From Amoebophrya sp. A120 (Eukaryota; Sar; Dinophyceae; Syndiniales; Amoebophryaceae), in contig CAJINV010000001.1 in assembly GCA_905178155.1 (NCBI GenBank), positions 2,656,089-2,720,088 on the forward strand: a stretch of DNA of 64,000 nucleotides. The letters run 5' to 3'. This document shows, one piece after another, positions 1-11,880 of this stretch (its first letter is position 1; every line of letters starts with the position of its first letter). The notes under the pieces are model-generated. The model worked only from the letters and a program-made list of their open reading frames with translations. It was not told the DNA's origin and ran no database searches. Position numbers and translations under genes: made by a program.

Positions 1-1679
1 CCGCGTGCGGGAGATGCTCACGCCGCCGCCCGCGGCGATGTTGTGGCATCTAGATCCCCAGAGCGGCGAGAAGCTGCCGGACCGACACTTGTTGCCGCCG
101 TTCCGGCTTGTCCCTTACCTAAAGGAAGCGCCGAAAAAGACGAAATTCTTCTACTGGTGGTACGGAACATTTTCGCCGAACCAACAGGAGCAACTGTTTT
201 TTCGATGGAGGAAAGGTACTTCTAAACGTTTGTGGTGTTGTTTTACGCATTTGTAGTCTACTTCCGAGGTACGAAAACTTCTGAGATGCAGGATGTAAGA
301 ACGGATGAGAAGTACTGAGTTGATACGATAGAGAAGGAAGCCAGTTCTAAGACTAAGTATCTTTTCTTTAGTAGAAGTAAAAATTGCGCAAGTTGTAGTG
401 ACAATACAAATACAAATGCAAACCACAGGGCCCGCCACGATTCTTGGCGTGCTGCAGACCGCGATTTTCGTTTACGCCACCTTTGTCGCGCTCCTTTTAC
501 GCAACTTTTCCTACGTAGCCACGACGGGACAGGGGAGTCTGTGGTACGCGGTCGTGGGCTGGACGGCGGCGCTGATTGCTTTGCTTTACATCATTCCGGA
601 GTCTATCATGATGCTGGTCATTTGCAGTTCCACGAACATGATGCCTAACCGGCGAGCGATCCACGCGGTCGTGAAGGAGCACTCCCAAGAGTACCACAAC
701 CTCAGTACGACGCTGTTGGAGATGGCACAAATATCGGCGATGAAAGAGAAACTCGAGACGCCGGCACTCGCGGGGGATTTTAACAAGTATAAACTGTCAA
801 ATTACTTCGCTTTCTTCAGCTGATTATACGTGTGATTCGTCCGCCGGTTTCGGTCAAGATAGCCCTCAGATAGTATGCTACCGTCACCTTATTTCCTTGC
901 AACAAGCCTCCAACCTATCATTCATCTTCAACCACTTTGATTGAATTAACAGGTATCTCCAAGATCTGTACGAAGTGATCTTTTCCCAGGACCAAAAAGA
1001 CTTGTTCGAAGCCGGGTGGAAGATTCACAACTGGAACGCCACGCGGGGCATGAACCCGACGGAGTTGAAGGAGTGCATGGAACACCTGGGCTTCGAGGAC
1101 AGCGAGATTGTGATCGGGGAGTGGTGGTTGGTGTTTGATTCCGCAGGGGAAGGCACGCTCCACCACGACGACTTTGTGCGCATGCTGACCGCGCGACACA
1201 TCATCAAGTACGGTCTGATCTCGGTGGAAGATCTCGTCGCGTTGTTCCAAACGCACCCAAATGGGGAGACGATCACGGAGTACAATCGGCTGCGGTTGTC
1301 CGAATACCTGGTCTCCTTCCGCGTGGACGAGCCCCGGCTCGGCGCGGTGGTGCTGATTCGGGAGGCGCGGTTTCTGGCGGACGAGCGCGCCGGGCTGAGC
1401 GACCAGGAAATCATGCGAAAAATGATGGACATGGAGGCGGTCACCGTGACCCCGCAGGAGCTCGCGGAGTTTCTGTACACCAAGCAAAACTACCGGACCC
1501 GGTTGGATACGCGATTCATCGACCACATGCGGCAGGTCCGGGAGTTAGAGCGGCAGGAGGAACTGCAGCGGGTGGCAGCGATTGAGCAGCAGCGCGCGGA
1601 GCTGGTTGCTGAGCAGGGGCCGGGTGCGGAACCTGGTGGGGGGCTGGAGGAAACGCTGTTGCCGCGGGACACGCAATAA
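1..1679 (+). CDS. C-terminal part of a membrane protein with an EF-hand-like site (5' end outside window)
   Basis: Three exons, 1-215, 429-786 and 953-1679, are joined by two GT-AG introns. Phases agree (RWRK-G-PATILG and DFN-K-YLQDL), leaving 432 residues. The middle exon encodes two hydrophobic stretches suited to membrane helices, around ILGVLQTAIFVYATF and WYAVVGWTAALIALLYII. The last exon is soluble. It holds an EF-hand-like loop, DSAGEGTLHHDD, with acidic residues at loop positions 1, 5 and 12, and ends in a Gln/Glu-rich helical tail. A Trp/Phe-rich segment (KKTKFFYWWYG) precedes the first helix. This layout loosely recalls MLO-like or channel-like multi-pass proteins with a cytosolic Ca2+-sensing tail, but I cannot assign a family from the C-terminus. 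Calcium binding is inferred from one degenerate loop. Confidence 0.7.
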
Positions 1680-2748
1680 GGCTCGACTTGGGTCGTCGTG
1701 TGATGTTTAAAGATTGACTGACTTCGTTTCAAAGAAATTATCTAGCTATAGTGACTCAGTTTTTGCCCAATACAGATACACTGACTGTGGGTAGATGATG
1801 AAGATATTGGTGACGTCTTGCTTATAATTGTTGAGTGAATTATCATGATGTTACCCACCTGACATTTAGTGCTCGTCTTCTGGGATGAAGAGAGGACACT
1901 AATTGTCTGGAAGTTCAAAAACTTGTTGTAGAATATTTGCGCACAGCCACAGAAAAACAACTGTACCAAACCATCAACCCTGAAATCTTGTACAATGTAT
2001 GAATTCGTACCCGGAAGCAGAACAGAAACAGCAGAAATGATGAATGGCAATGTCCTTGTCATCTGCACTCACGCAAGAAATGAATCTGTAGAAAAACGTA
2101 GTTTGCGTTTCTGTGCGAAAAATTGAGGAGCAAAGATAACTGCGCAAACCACCATCGAGACAAGGCAGACAGCGTTGACGTCCTGCGTATCTGTTAGGGC
2201 CCGCTGTTTAGTTTTACACTTTGGATTGTGTATGTTCGTTTGATGTGAAGATCGGCATCTGCAACTCAAGTGAAATCTCCTCGAGTGCGGCGGATCTTCA
2301 TTTTTTTCTTGCGATTGTCATGCTTGCTGTCTTCCGCGCTGACTCTGCTATTTTCCAGGGTCGGTTCTTTTTTTTCTTGCGATGCAAACAAAAAAAGATT
2401 TTACTTCGCACTGACTTTATGTCACCCAGCTCGGCTGTGAATCTTTGGCGCTTTCAAAAAAGCGGTTGCACTTGAAATGGAAGTGGTTGCGTCTCCTGCT
2501 TCTTTAGTCCGCTGCACCCGACCTTATACATAAAAGTTGTCTTGTCTATCTTGGAAACTACGCTGCTGTGTTGAGAACAAGCGCTCGTGTCAAAGTGTCG
2601 GCGTGTTTCTCAGAAACAATAAGTAACGGCAGGGCTTTGCTTCCAGCCAGATTTCGCTGCAAGTGCAAGCGCGGTTGGGAAAGAAGGCAACGCGGTCCAG
2701 GAAGTAATACTGTGTGGGCTACTTACTATTCATTGAACCAAGGTCATC
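1680..2748. other. intergenic, about 1.07 kb
   Basis: AT-richer sequence with only short, stop-interrupted frames. No gene, RNA or repeat is recognised. The far end, up to the ATG at 2749, presumably holds the promoter and leader of the next gene. Confidence 0.5.
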
Positions 2749-5700
2749 ATGGACCTTTCTACCGAGAAGACCGGCAGTGCGTCGAGTGCTGTCGAGGCAC
2801 CAGAATCAGTCGACAATCGCGACGGCGCGAGTTGTGTGTCAACTGGAAGTAGAAACACAACGGAACTTGTGAAAGGGAACAATGGAGTGGTAGACCAAGG
2901 TGCCAGTACTTCTATTGCTTCCAGTGCAGCCGGTGAGGCGAAGAGCAATGGGGATAATTTTTCCCGAGGGTCGGAGGCGAGCAATGCCCGCAACAGCAGG
3001 TCGTCCAGCAGCAGGGAAAAAGCGAGAAGAACAAAGGAAACAAGCGAGGAAATTACGAGCTACAAATTGGGGCTTTTACCCCGGCGGCCGCTCGCGCCAC
3101 TTCTGGAGCTGAATGAAGAGCAGGTATAATACGAACGCGCGGTTTATTCTCTATTCTTTAGTTTAACACGTGCAGCCTCATGTTCTTGCATAGTTGTACG
3201 TAGCACAGGTCAATGCCTGTCTGCAACTCGACACAAGAACAGGAAAAGTACGGCTCATAAATTCATAGCGTTCTAGTATGGCCGCGATTTGCGCTTCTGA
3301 GTGTGGGTATTTGTGTTGGTTTACTTCTTCTATCGCGTCGAACCAAAAAATCTGCAGTCTGAGTCCTCGCTGGCTGGCAACACCAGTATCTGCGAGTCTC
3401 GGATCGCGGGGAGCACTCGACTCACGGTGAAACTGGAAGATATCGCCGACCTAGAGGACTTACAGAATACGGAAGAAGCGGGCTGCACAGACCCCGACGA
3501 AGGTAAGGACATAGAGAAGGACCGGCGAAAGATTTTAGACACGATGATCACGGCAAGTGAGCAGGGCGGACCGGGGGCTCCTCCGGGGAGTGCGGTCGTT
3601 GATATGGTATAGATGACCTACATAATGTTGTCCTTGGGTATTCTGATATAAAAGTTTATAGTCATCGATTCATAGTACTTCTCTTAGTGGAGAGCTGTCT
3701 GGGTTGTACCACTAGATTTGCTGTGCATCGAAAAAGTAGAAATTGCACTTCTTTTTCTCATTTATTGTTTACCTGAAAATCGAAATTTTTATATTAGGAA
3801 AAGGAAATGGCAGAGCTGAGCTCCGCCTGCCTCCGGGCCAAGATGCAGGATATCGAGTCCGGTGTGGTGCGCGACGTTCCCATGAGCATGTGCAATTCGG
3901 TGCACAGCAAAGCACCGTATTTGAATGAGGAAGAATTTATCAATACCGTAGAACTACCGGACCACGTCGAGAACAAGAATGCTGGCGATCAAAGTGCATC
4001 ATCTTCAAGGGGTTTCTCGAAAGAGATGAGTGACCACTGTGCGGCTCAACCAGCTACAAACCAGCAGAACCTGAGCGGCTTTAGTTTCGTCGACGCCACT
4101 CCCCCGCACCACAGCTCAATGTCCACCTCTGGGGCGAAACTAAATCTTCCAGTTACAACGACAGCGGGAGGATCAACATTGAACCAATCGACAAGCAACC
4201 AAACAAGGAATAACAAAGCCATTTCCGGTTCTGCCCATCGCCTCTCCTCATCCGCCAGCTTCAAAGCGAAAAGCGGCCCGCTGAGCCAATCCATCGGGCG
4301 GCACGAGAAGGAGAATAACAATCTGACAGCTCTGCTGCAGCAGCGTAATGGAGCTGCTGCAGGTGTGCAACACAATAACAATGGCGTTTCTAGCGGTTGT
4401 TCGAGTAGGTATAGCACGGATGGTAACTACTACGCGGAAGAAGAGAAAGGAGAAGCAGTAGACAATGCGGGACAACTAGAAAATAAACAAACAGCCATAA
4501 TCTCCAGCAAGATGAATCAGGAGCAGCAGCAGCAGGAGCAGCAACAGCTTCGCCTGTTCGCGATAGAGCAGCAGCCGGTTCTTGTTGCATCGTCGTCCTC
4601 TTCAAACACTGCCAGTAATTCCCGCGAGGTAATAAATCTGGACAACAATCAGGGCAACGACCCATCGAAAAATCCGCTGCTCCTTGCACAGCGAAGCAAC
4701 ACTGGGGACGAGAATACGTCAACTGACGGTCGTATGGGTAGTTGCAATGGAAGTTGCAATCTTCATGAAGGAGGTCCTGCTCCGGGTCAACAACTTGAGC
4801 AATCCGGGCAGCAGCTGTTGATGCTATCCTCCCTGAATCTGAGCAACGCCGCGCAGAAGGAGCCCAGTTCCTGTTCCAACAACGGCTCGGATTGCGACGT
4901 CGGGAGCGGATCGGCTATTCTGTGTAAAAACGTCCCCACCCCATAGTTGTAATGCAAATCTGCATGCTGAAGATATTTCTCATGCGGAGTCTCATGGGAA
5001 GCATTTTTTAGTCGTGTTGTGGAATTTGTTATGCTCGAGTCAGCATATATATGCTAGGCCTGTTATGCGACTGGGCTAGCGAAACAGGATTACACTACGA
5101 GGCAAAGCTTGTCATGCGCAACAGCCAAAGCTTGTTGGTTTATGTAGCAGATTTCCAATCTTGACTCCGGGGTGGAGGCGTTTTTACTCAGGATATCCAC
5201 CCTCTCCTCCTTACTCCCCGGCCGGCTGTTTATGCGGGACGACGAGTCCTCTGACACGCCGGCGAATTCCGTCACCACCGAGCAGTTGGCCGCGCCGCTC
5301 GAAATCAACGACGAGGAGGAGGACGGGTGCAACCAAATTAACAACAGTTCCAGTTGCAACGACAACTATTCTGCGGACGACGATTATCCCTGGAAAAAAG
5401 TCAGTGTTACAGTTACACATTTGTAGTCAAATCAGCAACACAAATCTCTCTGCATGAGAAACTTGTAATGCAGAAATCCTACGGGAAAACACCTATGAAA
5501 CGATGCTTCTATGCGTATCCGGCATGACAGAGCTGGTCTGTTTTGCTTGGCCTGCAACCCAATGTGTAACAATAACACTTTCTTCTCTGGATAACGATCT
5601 CGAGAGATTGGAAACCCAGACCCGCCGGGCGGAGATAGACAGTTCTTCGGAGCAGGAGCAGGACGCCATGACGGACAATCAGGAACCCTGTACTATCAAA

Positions 5701-7300
5701 TGCAAATAGGTCTGGGTCTGGAAGGTTGGAACTTGTGTGTGATGCTAACTTTGGACTCTAAAAAAATCTGTATTGCATGACCAGCAGAGGGAGTGTAATT
5801 TTTGCTACGGGAAGAGGGCATTTGTCATGCGGAATAGGCATCAAAAAGCCCTCAAAAAATCTCTGATGCTAGGGCATGCATCACAGACATCATGGCTCAT
5901 GCAAAACTTGCATGACAAGTCTCAGAATCTTCCAGACCCAGACATATTTGGAGTTGATATGTACCGGCATCGGCCAAGTGTTCGCCCGCAGCTGCGAATC
6001 CGTGCCCGCGCCGACGGCAAATACGGTGGAGGAGGGGCTGCGGCTATCGGAAGTGGACCGGAGTCGCGTTTCGGGCGGAGAGTATCATCATGGCACGGGG
6101 TTGGTGAAAACAAGTGGATTCGGTGGAACGTTAACCTCCAGCGGCCAGAGCGGGAAACTGCGTAAATTGGGGTCGAGAGGCAGCAATAACAACGACGGGT
6201 CGGTCGTCGATCACCAGCGAATCTCTGGGGAGTTTCCGCACGGGCTGCTATCCTCCTCTGTGCTGGTGCCCGGGGGCGCAATAAATAACGCTGGCGGTAG
6301 TTACAACCATTTGAGTGCTGGAGCAGTTCCTGGTGGAGAACACCACAGTGTGTTGGGCAGTAACCTTCAACATAATTCCTCCAACGCATTTATTCAAGAG
6401 CACGGGGCCGGCGGTGGGGGCCGGCCCTCCGGTCCGCGGGCCGGCCACTGGCCGGTATTGCTGTCTTCATCGGAAGAATCGGAAAACAACCAGCTACAAG
6501 CGTACGGGGACTTCATGCTGACTGCGGAGCAGCAACGGGCGTATTTACATCGTCAACAACGACTGGCGGCCGAACACGAGAAACTGCAGGAAAAGAAGGA
6601 GGAGCTGGAAAGACGGGAAGAGGCACTGGCGGAACGCGAGCGAGTCGTCGTGCGAAAAGAACAAGAATTCAAAATCAGTGGCGACCCCTCCGCGTCTATC
6701 CTGAGTAAAAACGTACCCACACCAGAGTCAGGATGGGGATTTTGCAACACAAACCTAGGAGTTTTGTGACTCACGCGTGACAAGTTGCACTCTGCAGTGT
6801 AGTGCAGGTTAGCAAGTGCAGCCGCATCACAGATTCGTCTGCTCATCCTGTTCACAGCGTCACAAATTCCAAAACACGATTGGAAATGGCTCTCATGGGG
6901 ATGCGCATTACAAGTCTTCCTGTCTTTGCAAATCTACATTTGTTAGCGGCCGGGAGATGATGGTGATGGCACTTCTGTGTCCGCCTGACCTACCCCCCCT
7001 GCGTGTCAAGCCATCTGCGGCCTGGGGCAGAGGGGGGGGCAAAGTGTGCTGCAATTCCTTTAGCATTACAACTCTGGTGTGGGGACGTTTTTACTCAGGA
7101 TAGCGTCCTCCACCCCCTCAGCTTCGCGGGACGACGACTACAAAAACTACGGAAGCAAGAAAAGTGAAGACTTTTCCGCCGTGACCGCCTGCTGCGTCTC
7201 GTTTCTTGCGTCTTTGCAAAGACAGACCGGCATTTCGGAGCAGACGCTGGACTTCAAAAAAGTGGCAAAGCAACTGTGCTTCCACCCAGACACGCTGTGA
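2749..7300 (+). CDS. unrecognised 981-aa low-complexity protein with C-terminal coiled coil, interrupted by four introners
   Basis: Exons 2749-3123, 3358-3606, 3798-4915, 5201-5384, 5599-5693, 5965-6696 and 7108-7300 sum to exactly 981 codons plus stop. The first two introns are GT-AG; the other four are introners (4916, 5385, 5694, 6697). The start ATG follows ATC, and its frame continues through every join. The protein is mostly Ser/Asn/Gln/Gly-rich and probably disordered, with Gln runs near 4520. One helical, charged segment near 6530-6680 (ELERREEALAERE) predicts a coiled coil. A compact C-terminal piece (DFSAVTACCVSFLASL to the end) looks helical. No catalytic motif or known domain is visible, so function is unknown. 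The uninterrupted frame across six introns makes the gene real even though the product is unassigned. Confidence 0.8.
4916..5195. mobile_element. introner, family A (280 bp)
   Basis: Starts TATTCTGTGTAAAAACG and ends CGTTTTTACTCAGGATA, an imperfect inverted repeat. The flanking 5-mers are TCGGC (4911-4915) and TCCAC (5196-5200), a decayed duplication. Removing the element and one flank keeps the frame. It is the most diverged A copy here. Confidence 0.85.
5385..5593. mobile_element. introner, family G (209 bp)
   Basis: Ends are TATCCCTGGAAAAAAGTCAG and the inverted partner finishing CACTTTCTTCTCTGGATA; both arms also share a TGTTAC...TTACACATT block. The 5-bp direct repeat ACGAT sits at 5380-5384 and 5594-5598. 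Excision joins GAC GAT to CTC GAG in frame. This is the only copy of this family in the window. Confidence 0.85.
5694..5959. mobile_element. introner, family B (266 bp)
   Basis: Terminal inverted repeat TATCAAATGC...GTCTGGGTCTGG against CCAGACCCAGAC...TTGATA. Direct repeat TGTAC at 5689-5693 and 5960-5964. Excision restores TGT ACC GGC in frame. Confidence 0.9.
6697..7102. mobile_element. introner, family A, enlarged copy (406 bp)
   Basis: Standard A ends (TATCCTGAGTAAAAACG / CGTTTTTACTCAGGATA) with direct repeat GCGTC at 6692-6696 and 7103-7107. It is 127 bp longer than the usual 279 bp because of a GC-rich internal insertion at about 6945-7067. Internal orientation is opposite to the copies at 18681 and 20439. 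Confidence 0.9.
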
Positions 7301-8454
7301 AGTATGGAATAGGAAATAAATATTGAATTGTATCTGTCCAATTATCGAAGACAGTCTCGCTCGTCTTGCATCGTAATTTCATGATCCTGCGAAACAGTAA
7401 ATCACTTTTCCGATGAACATTGAAATTAATTCCGACCACACTGGAGGCATTTTTTGAGCCGTGAGTAAAAAAGATGAATGCAATTGTATCATGTGTACTG
7501 AGTATTTCTTCGTATGATTACAACTGTCTTTGGCTTGTAGATGAAGTTACTATAAGAAATGCCGAAGAAGTTTTATTTCTGAGGTGTTTAGTTAAGAACC
7601 TTGCCAGCCGAACTGAAAGATTTTTCTAGTGACGCCCCGGTTCGCGGCCGCGTGTCTCGTGCTGTCGTGTAAACATAGCTATGAAAGACGAGCCTCAACC
7701 TGCGAGTCGTATTATCAATCAGAAGTGCCCGCTCGCCCATCGGAATCGGTATCAGTAACTGCTTCAAGAACATCAGAAATCAGAATTTCGTCCATATCTC
7801 TTTGTGTAAAGCGATAATATTAATGATAGAGAAAAGAACAGATTTACTTGCGAATAAAAAATAAGAAGTGCATCGAAATACCTTTCCGAAAAAATCTTCA
7901 ACCAGCCAAGACAGAATTCTTGTGTGTCCATGCGGTGCAAGAGTACCAGAATTTTTGGGCTAGTCTAGAGTCGTCATTACCGCCTTGACCTACTATCTAT
8001 GTCGAGGACCTATCATGGTTCCCGCCGATGTTGTTCCCGACATACTTTTCATTTTGCTCGTGTTGCCTTTTCGGTGCATATTCTTTCACACCCTCAGTGA
8101 GTAAAAAATTGGTGTAGAATCTCTTTCGAATCGCATCGCCGAGTGAGGGACGAGGCTGCTAGAGCGATGCAAGCGATAGTACGTATAATTCGGCAACGTC
8201 AGTCGAGACTTTGCAGTAGAGAGGGGAAGCAGGTTTCGCCCTGGCGAATGAGTGCTCGTTCGTGGCCGAACTTATTATCACAAGCAGTGCAGCTGCAGCC
8301 CTCCCAATTGTCTTTGTCCTTTTCATCGTATGGTGCTCTTTCACTGACCCGGAATTTCTTCTTTTCTTTTGTAAGATTTTTATTCGGTCTACTACTACTT
8401 CACTAGGAAATAAAGCAGTTGAAGCCAGAGAAAAAGAAAACCTTTCTCGTCACC
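7301..8454. other. intergenic, about 1.15 kb
   Basis: AT-rich DNA with short frames only. A GC-richer patch near 7635-7760 could encode about 60 residues but has no clear start or splice context. Nothing else is recognised. Confidence 0.4.
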
Positions 8455-10735
8455 ATGGCGTACGTGGCGTCATGGAAGGCCCCGTTGGGGTCCATCATGG
8501 GCTCGCAGAATATGGAGCAGGAGTTGCGGATCGGAAAACAATCAGCTTCAGGAATGAACGCAGTGTTTGAAATGCGGTTTGCACTCAAAATTTGCATGAC
8601 TTCGCGCAAGGAATTGCGACCCTTCTGGGGAGGGGAGTCGCAAAAGAATAAGAAAACTATTCTCGGTTGTCCGGTTGTACTTATTTTCTGCATTTATTTT
8701 TTGGCCGCGTTTTGATTCCTGGGGTACTGTTTTCCACTCGATAGGAGCCCAGAAATGCGGAAAACATCAACGAAACATTTCGAAAAAACGAGACGGAAGG
8801 TATACTCTTGTTTTGACAGAAATTATTTTTCTCCATAGCGATCTCTACTGAGTATTATGCCAGTGTAGTCGTGCAAATATTGGTCGTGAACAGTTTTGAG
8901 GCAGAGGTGCGAAAGCCGCCACCCAGTATCTTTTCGAACACCAAGGAGTTTGCAAAGTCAGAGAAACCACAATCCTCCAGGTTATTTCAAGCCACCATTT
9001 TGCCAATGGCCCTTTGGAGGAACGAGCAAGAAGGAGACCAAGCAAAGAATAAAATCAGGGGAGCCAGTGGTATAGACACAGCAAGTGTTATTCTTTCGAG
9101 TTCTAGTACTTCGGCCGTGATGTAGTTGCAACCACATGAAGTACAAGTTGCAAACAAACATGGTTCTACATCACAGGTAAAAGCGGGCAGTTACGAATAC
9201 GAGCCAACGGCAAACGACTACTACTTTGGGATGGGAAAATTTTTATCATACAGAAAATTATTGCTAGTGAAGCCTGTATTTGATCATAGATGTTTTCACG
9301 TCGCACAATGAAAAAGCCAGCAACGTGAAAGAACGAGCAAGGTAGAATCGGGCATATGATGCAGACAACAGAACGTCACGATCTCCCGATCCCGGTACAT
9401 ATTTGGATACGGCGCCGGACGGGTTTAAGTTTATACTTACTTGCATCCATTGGCATTCGGGATTTTGACTGTGCAATACATAGACAGCCGCTTCTATGCT
9501 AGCACATTTCTGTACGATACGCAACCCGACCGAAAGACGAAGACGAAATGTCGATCCGCACCGAGTCCACGACACTCTACATGCAGAGCAATCTCTGTAC
9601 GAATTTACTTTCAACACATTTTGATGGAGTTTATTGGCGTCGTAGTACCAAGCTGAGGATAAATGAATATTGACGTTTTTTTTGCTTTTTTTTTTTTACG
9701 AGGACGAGTCTAAACGTCATCGTCATTCCCTCCATGCAATAAATGCAAAGGTACAAGAACGTTCGGACCCAACAAGAAGCCAAATGCACTTCCGGGCGTC
9801 GTTAGCAGGCCAAAATTCGAGAAGAGGCCCTTCATCAAGCCATACATTGTCCCGGACTCGATGAAGAACGTATTTTTTGTTGTCTTTTGATGCTATTGCG
9901 TTTGTCCTGTTTCTTTTTCAAGAGCTCGATAGTAACTCTAACAAACTGCAACGTGCTTGTTCTCGCGTTTTCTTGTGACATGCGGGGCATGAACAAAAAT
10001 AAAAAAGAAAAAACAGTACGACGCAAAAATCGACATCTTCGACAACGTGCAACACGATGGTGTGCGATCACCAATGGCACCAAAGTATCGTCTATAGTTT
10101 TTCACTATCTTTTGTTCGTAGCTGATGATACCTTCACAGGTCATCAAACATTTTAGATGATATCGTTCGTGTGAGGACATAGTAGGTATTGAATCGACTC
10201 CAATTTATTACTGTGAAACGAAACAATTTTTCAGGGCCGACCAGGAATTTCTGCCGCTGGAAAAGAACACGGCAATTTTCATTAGCAAGGCGGGGCACTC
10301 AGAAGAAATGAAGCCGGCCGTGGGCAACCCATATGGTCCGGAGTTCTCGCCGCCACAGCCACTTCGGTCCGGGAAGAGGGGGCTCCCACGATCATACGCA
10401 GTCGGAGCGGTATTACGGAATTCTTGTTTATTTCAAAAAGTCGAAATGATGGATTTCGATTTTTTCGAAGTTGTACGCATGGAGGTTCGACTATTCTTCT
10501 GAAGAACGTACTTTTTTTCGATTGGCAATTTGGATCCGCAATAATACAGGTCCCGCGCGTATCGGACAGCATGCCCGCGGAGAAGGAGCCAGTGTGGCGA
10601 CAGAATGATTCGCGTGTGCTGATCAGTCCCCGCACGTACCTCAACGCAACGGAGAAGGTCACGAAGAAAAACAAGTACCTGGAAGACCGGTTGTTCGAAC
10701 CGAATGGAGACCTGGTGCTGACGTACGAAAACTAG
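8455..10735 (+). CDS. unresolved multi-exon gene; last two exons clear
   Basis: The best-supported part is the 3' end. Exon 10235-10409 (ADQEFLPLEKNTAIFI...) joins in phase 0 through a GT-AG intron to 10550-10735 (VPRVSDSMPAEKEP... ending LVLTYEN and stop). Likely upstream exons are the ATG segment from 8455 (MAYVASWKAPLGSIMGSQ), a short piece near 9181-9235 (AGSYEYEPTANDYYFG), and about 9753-9872, which reads TFGPNKKPNALPGVV in one frame. I could not make the phases of these upstream exons agree with 10235, so the model is provisional. No family is recognised. A duplicate of the 3' end (10657-10810) lies at 17960-18110. Confidence 0.45.
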
Positions 10736-11880
10736 AAATGCACCCGGTGCATTTCGAAACTTTAGTAAAAAAAGCTTCTTTACTTCTGTAAATGTAAAAC
10801 TTTCAACAGCAAACGTAAGAACTGCAAGCAATGCAAAAATGTCTTAGGATTTCAACGAATTTGGCAAGGATAATCCAGAAAATTATATGTTTCAAACCGA
10901 TTCAGATCATCTGATGACACAAATATAGCAAACTAGTTTATTCTAATTCGAACGTATCTCGTTGTAGCTTTCATCAGACGCACGGTTTTAGAGGTACACG
11001 ATGCAGCATCAGGTTCGCGCTGCATGCGCTTGCAACAATCCTTGCAAGCGAAAGAGGATCTTGTATGATTAGGTGTCGTCGTCTTCGTGTAGAATAGTTT
11101 TCGAAACTAGATGCACGACGACCACGCCCAAGCAGGTTTACAGTACCCGTATTACACTATCCCAGTTAGCACCAATAGCGGGAAAGCAAGTCGGAGTTGT
11201 GAGCAGTCCCCTGTAAGCAAGCGCCGACTCGGAATTTTCTGTAGATATATGTTTGTGAGAACTACTGCACTCTTTCTCCGAAAGAAGTTCTAGAGAAGAA
11301 AACTATGGCTTACACTGTACACCACGGTAGGGACTAATGGAGGAAAAACAATTTCGGAGGACAATAAGGTAGAACTTCGAGAGCTTCTTGCGCAGGTTCT
11401 CTGTCTGCGCACCCTAAAAAAAGAATTCTTCCGATCCCGAATTAGACAAGTGACAGCACTCATTCGTTGTCACCGCGAAAGATGTTGCAACGTGTACGTG
11501 TTGCACCAATCCTGTCACGTGCCTCTGTAAGAGCTTGGGAAGATCAGCTGCTTTACGATTCGAAAGTCGAAACGAACAATGACACAAAGATCAGTTCGCA
11601 AAAACGTTCCTTCCTGACTATCTAGATCACCGCGAACACAAAGTAAATGTTGCGCCATTGATCAAAGAAAGTAACTAGCTTTAGTACTATCACCCTTGGA
11701 TTTCTAAATTTAGATACAAAAAGACGCTACCCAACATGATTTATCGGACCTCTCAGCGATTTGTACGAAAAAATTTTTTGCGAACAAATTTTAAGACTTA
11801 CAGACACTAACAACTTGGACATTTTGTACACCCAGTGAAATAAGAGTTTTCACGACCGATACATATTCTCTGCGACAAGA
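10736..11880. other. intergenic, about 1.15 kb
   Basis: Starts with about 75 bp that are repeated at 18036-18110. Beyond that I see no gene, RNA or repeat. The last part, AT-rich up to 11880, is presumably the leader of the secreted nuclease-fold gene. Confidence 0.45.
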
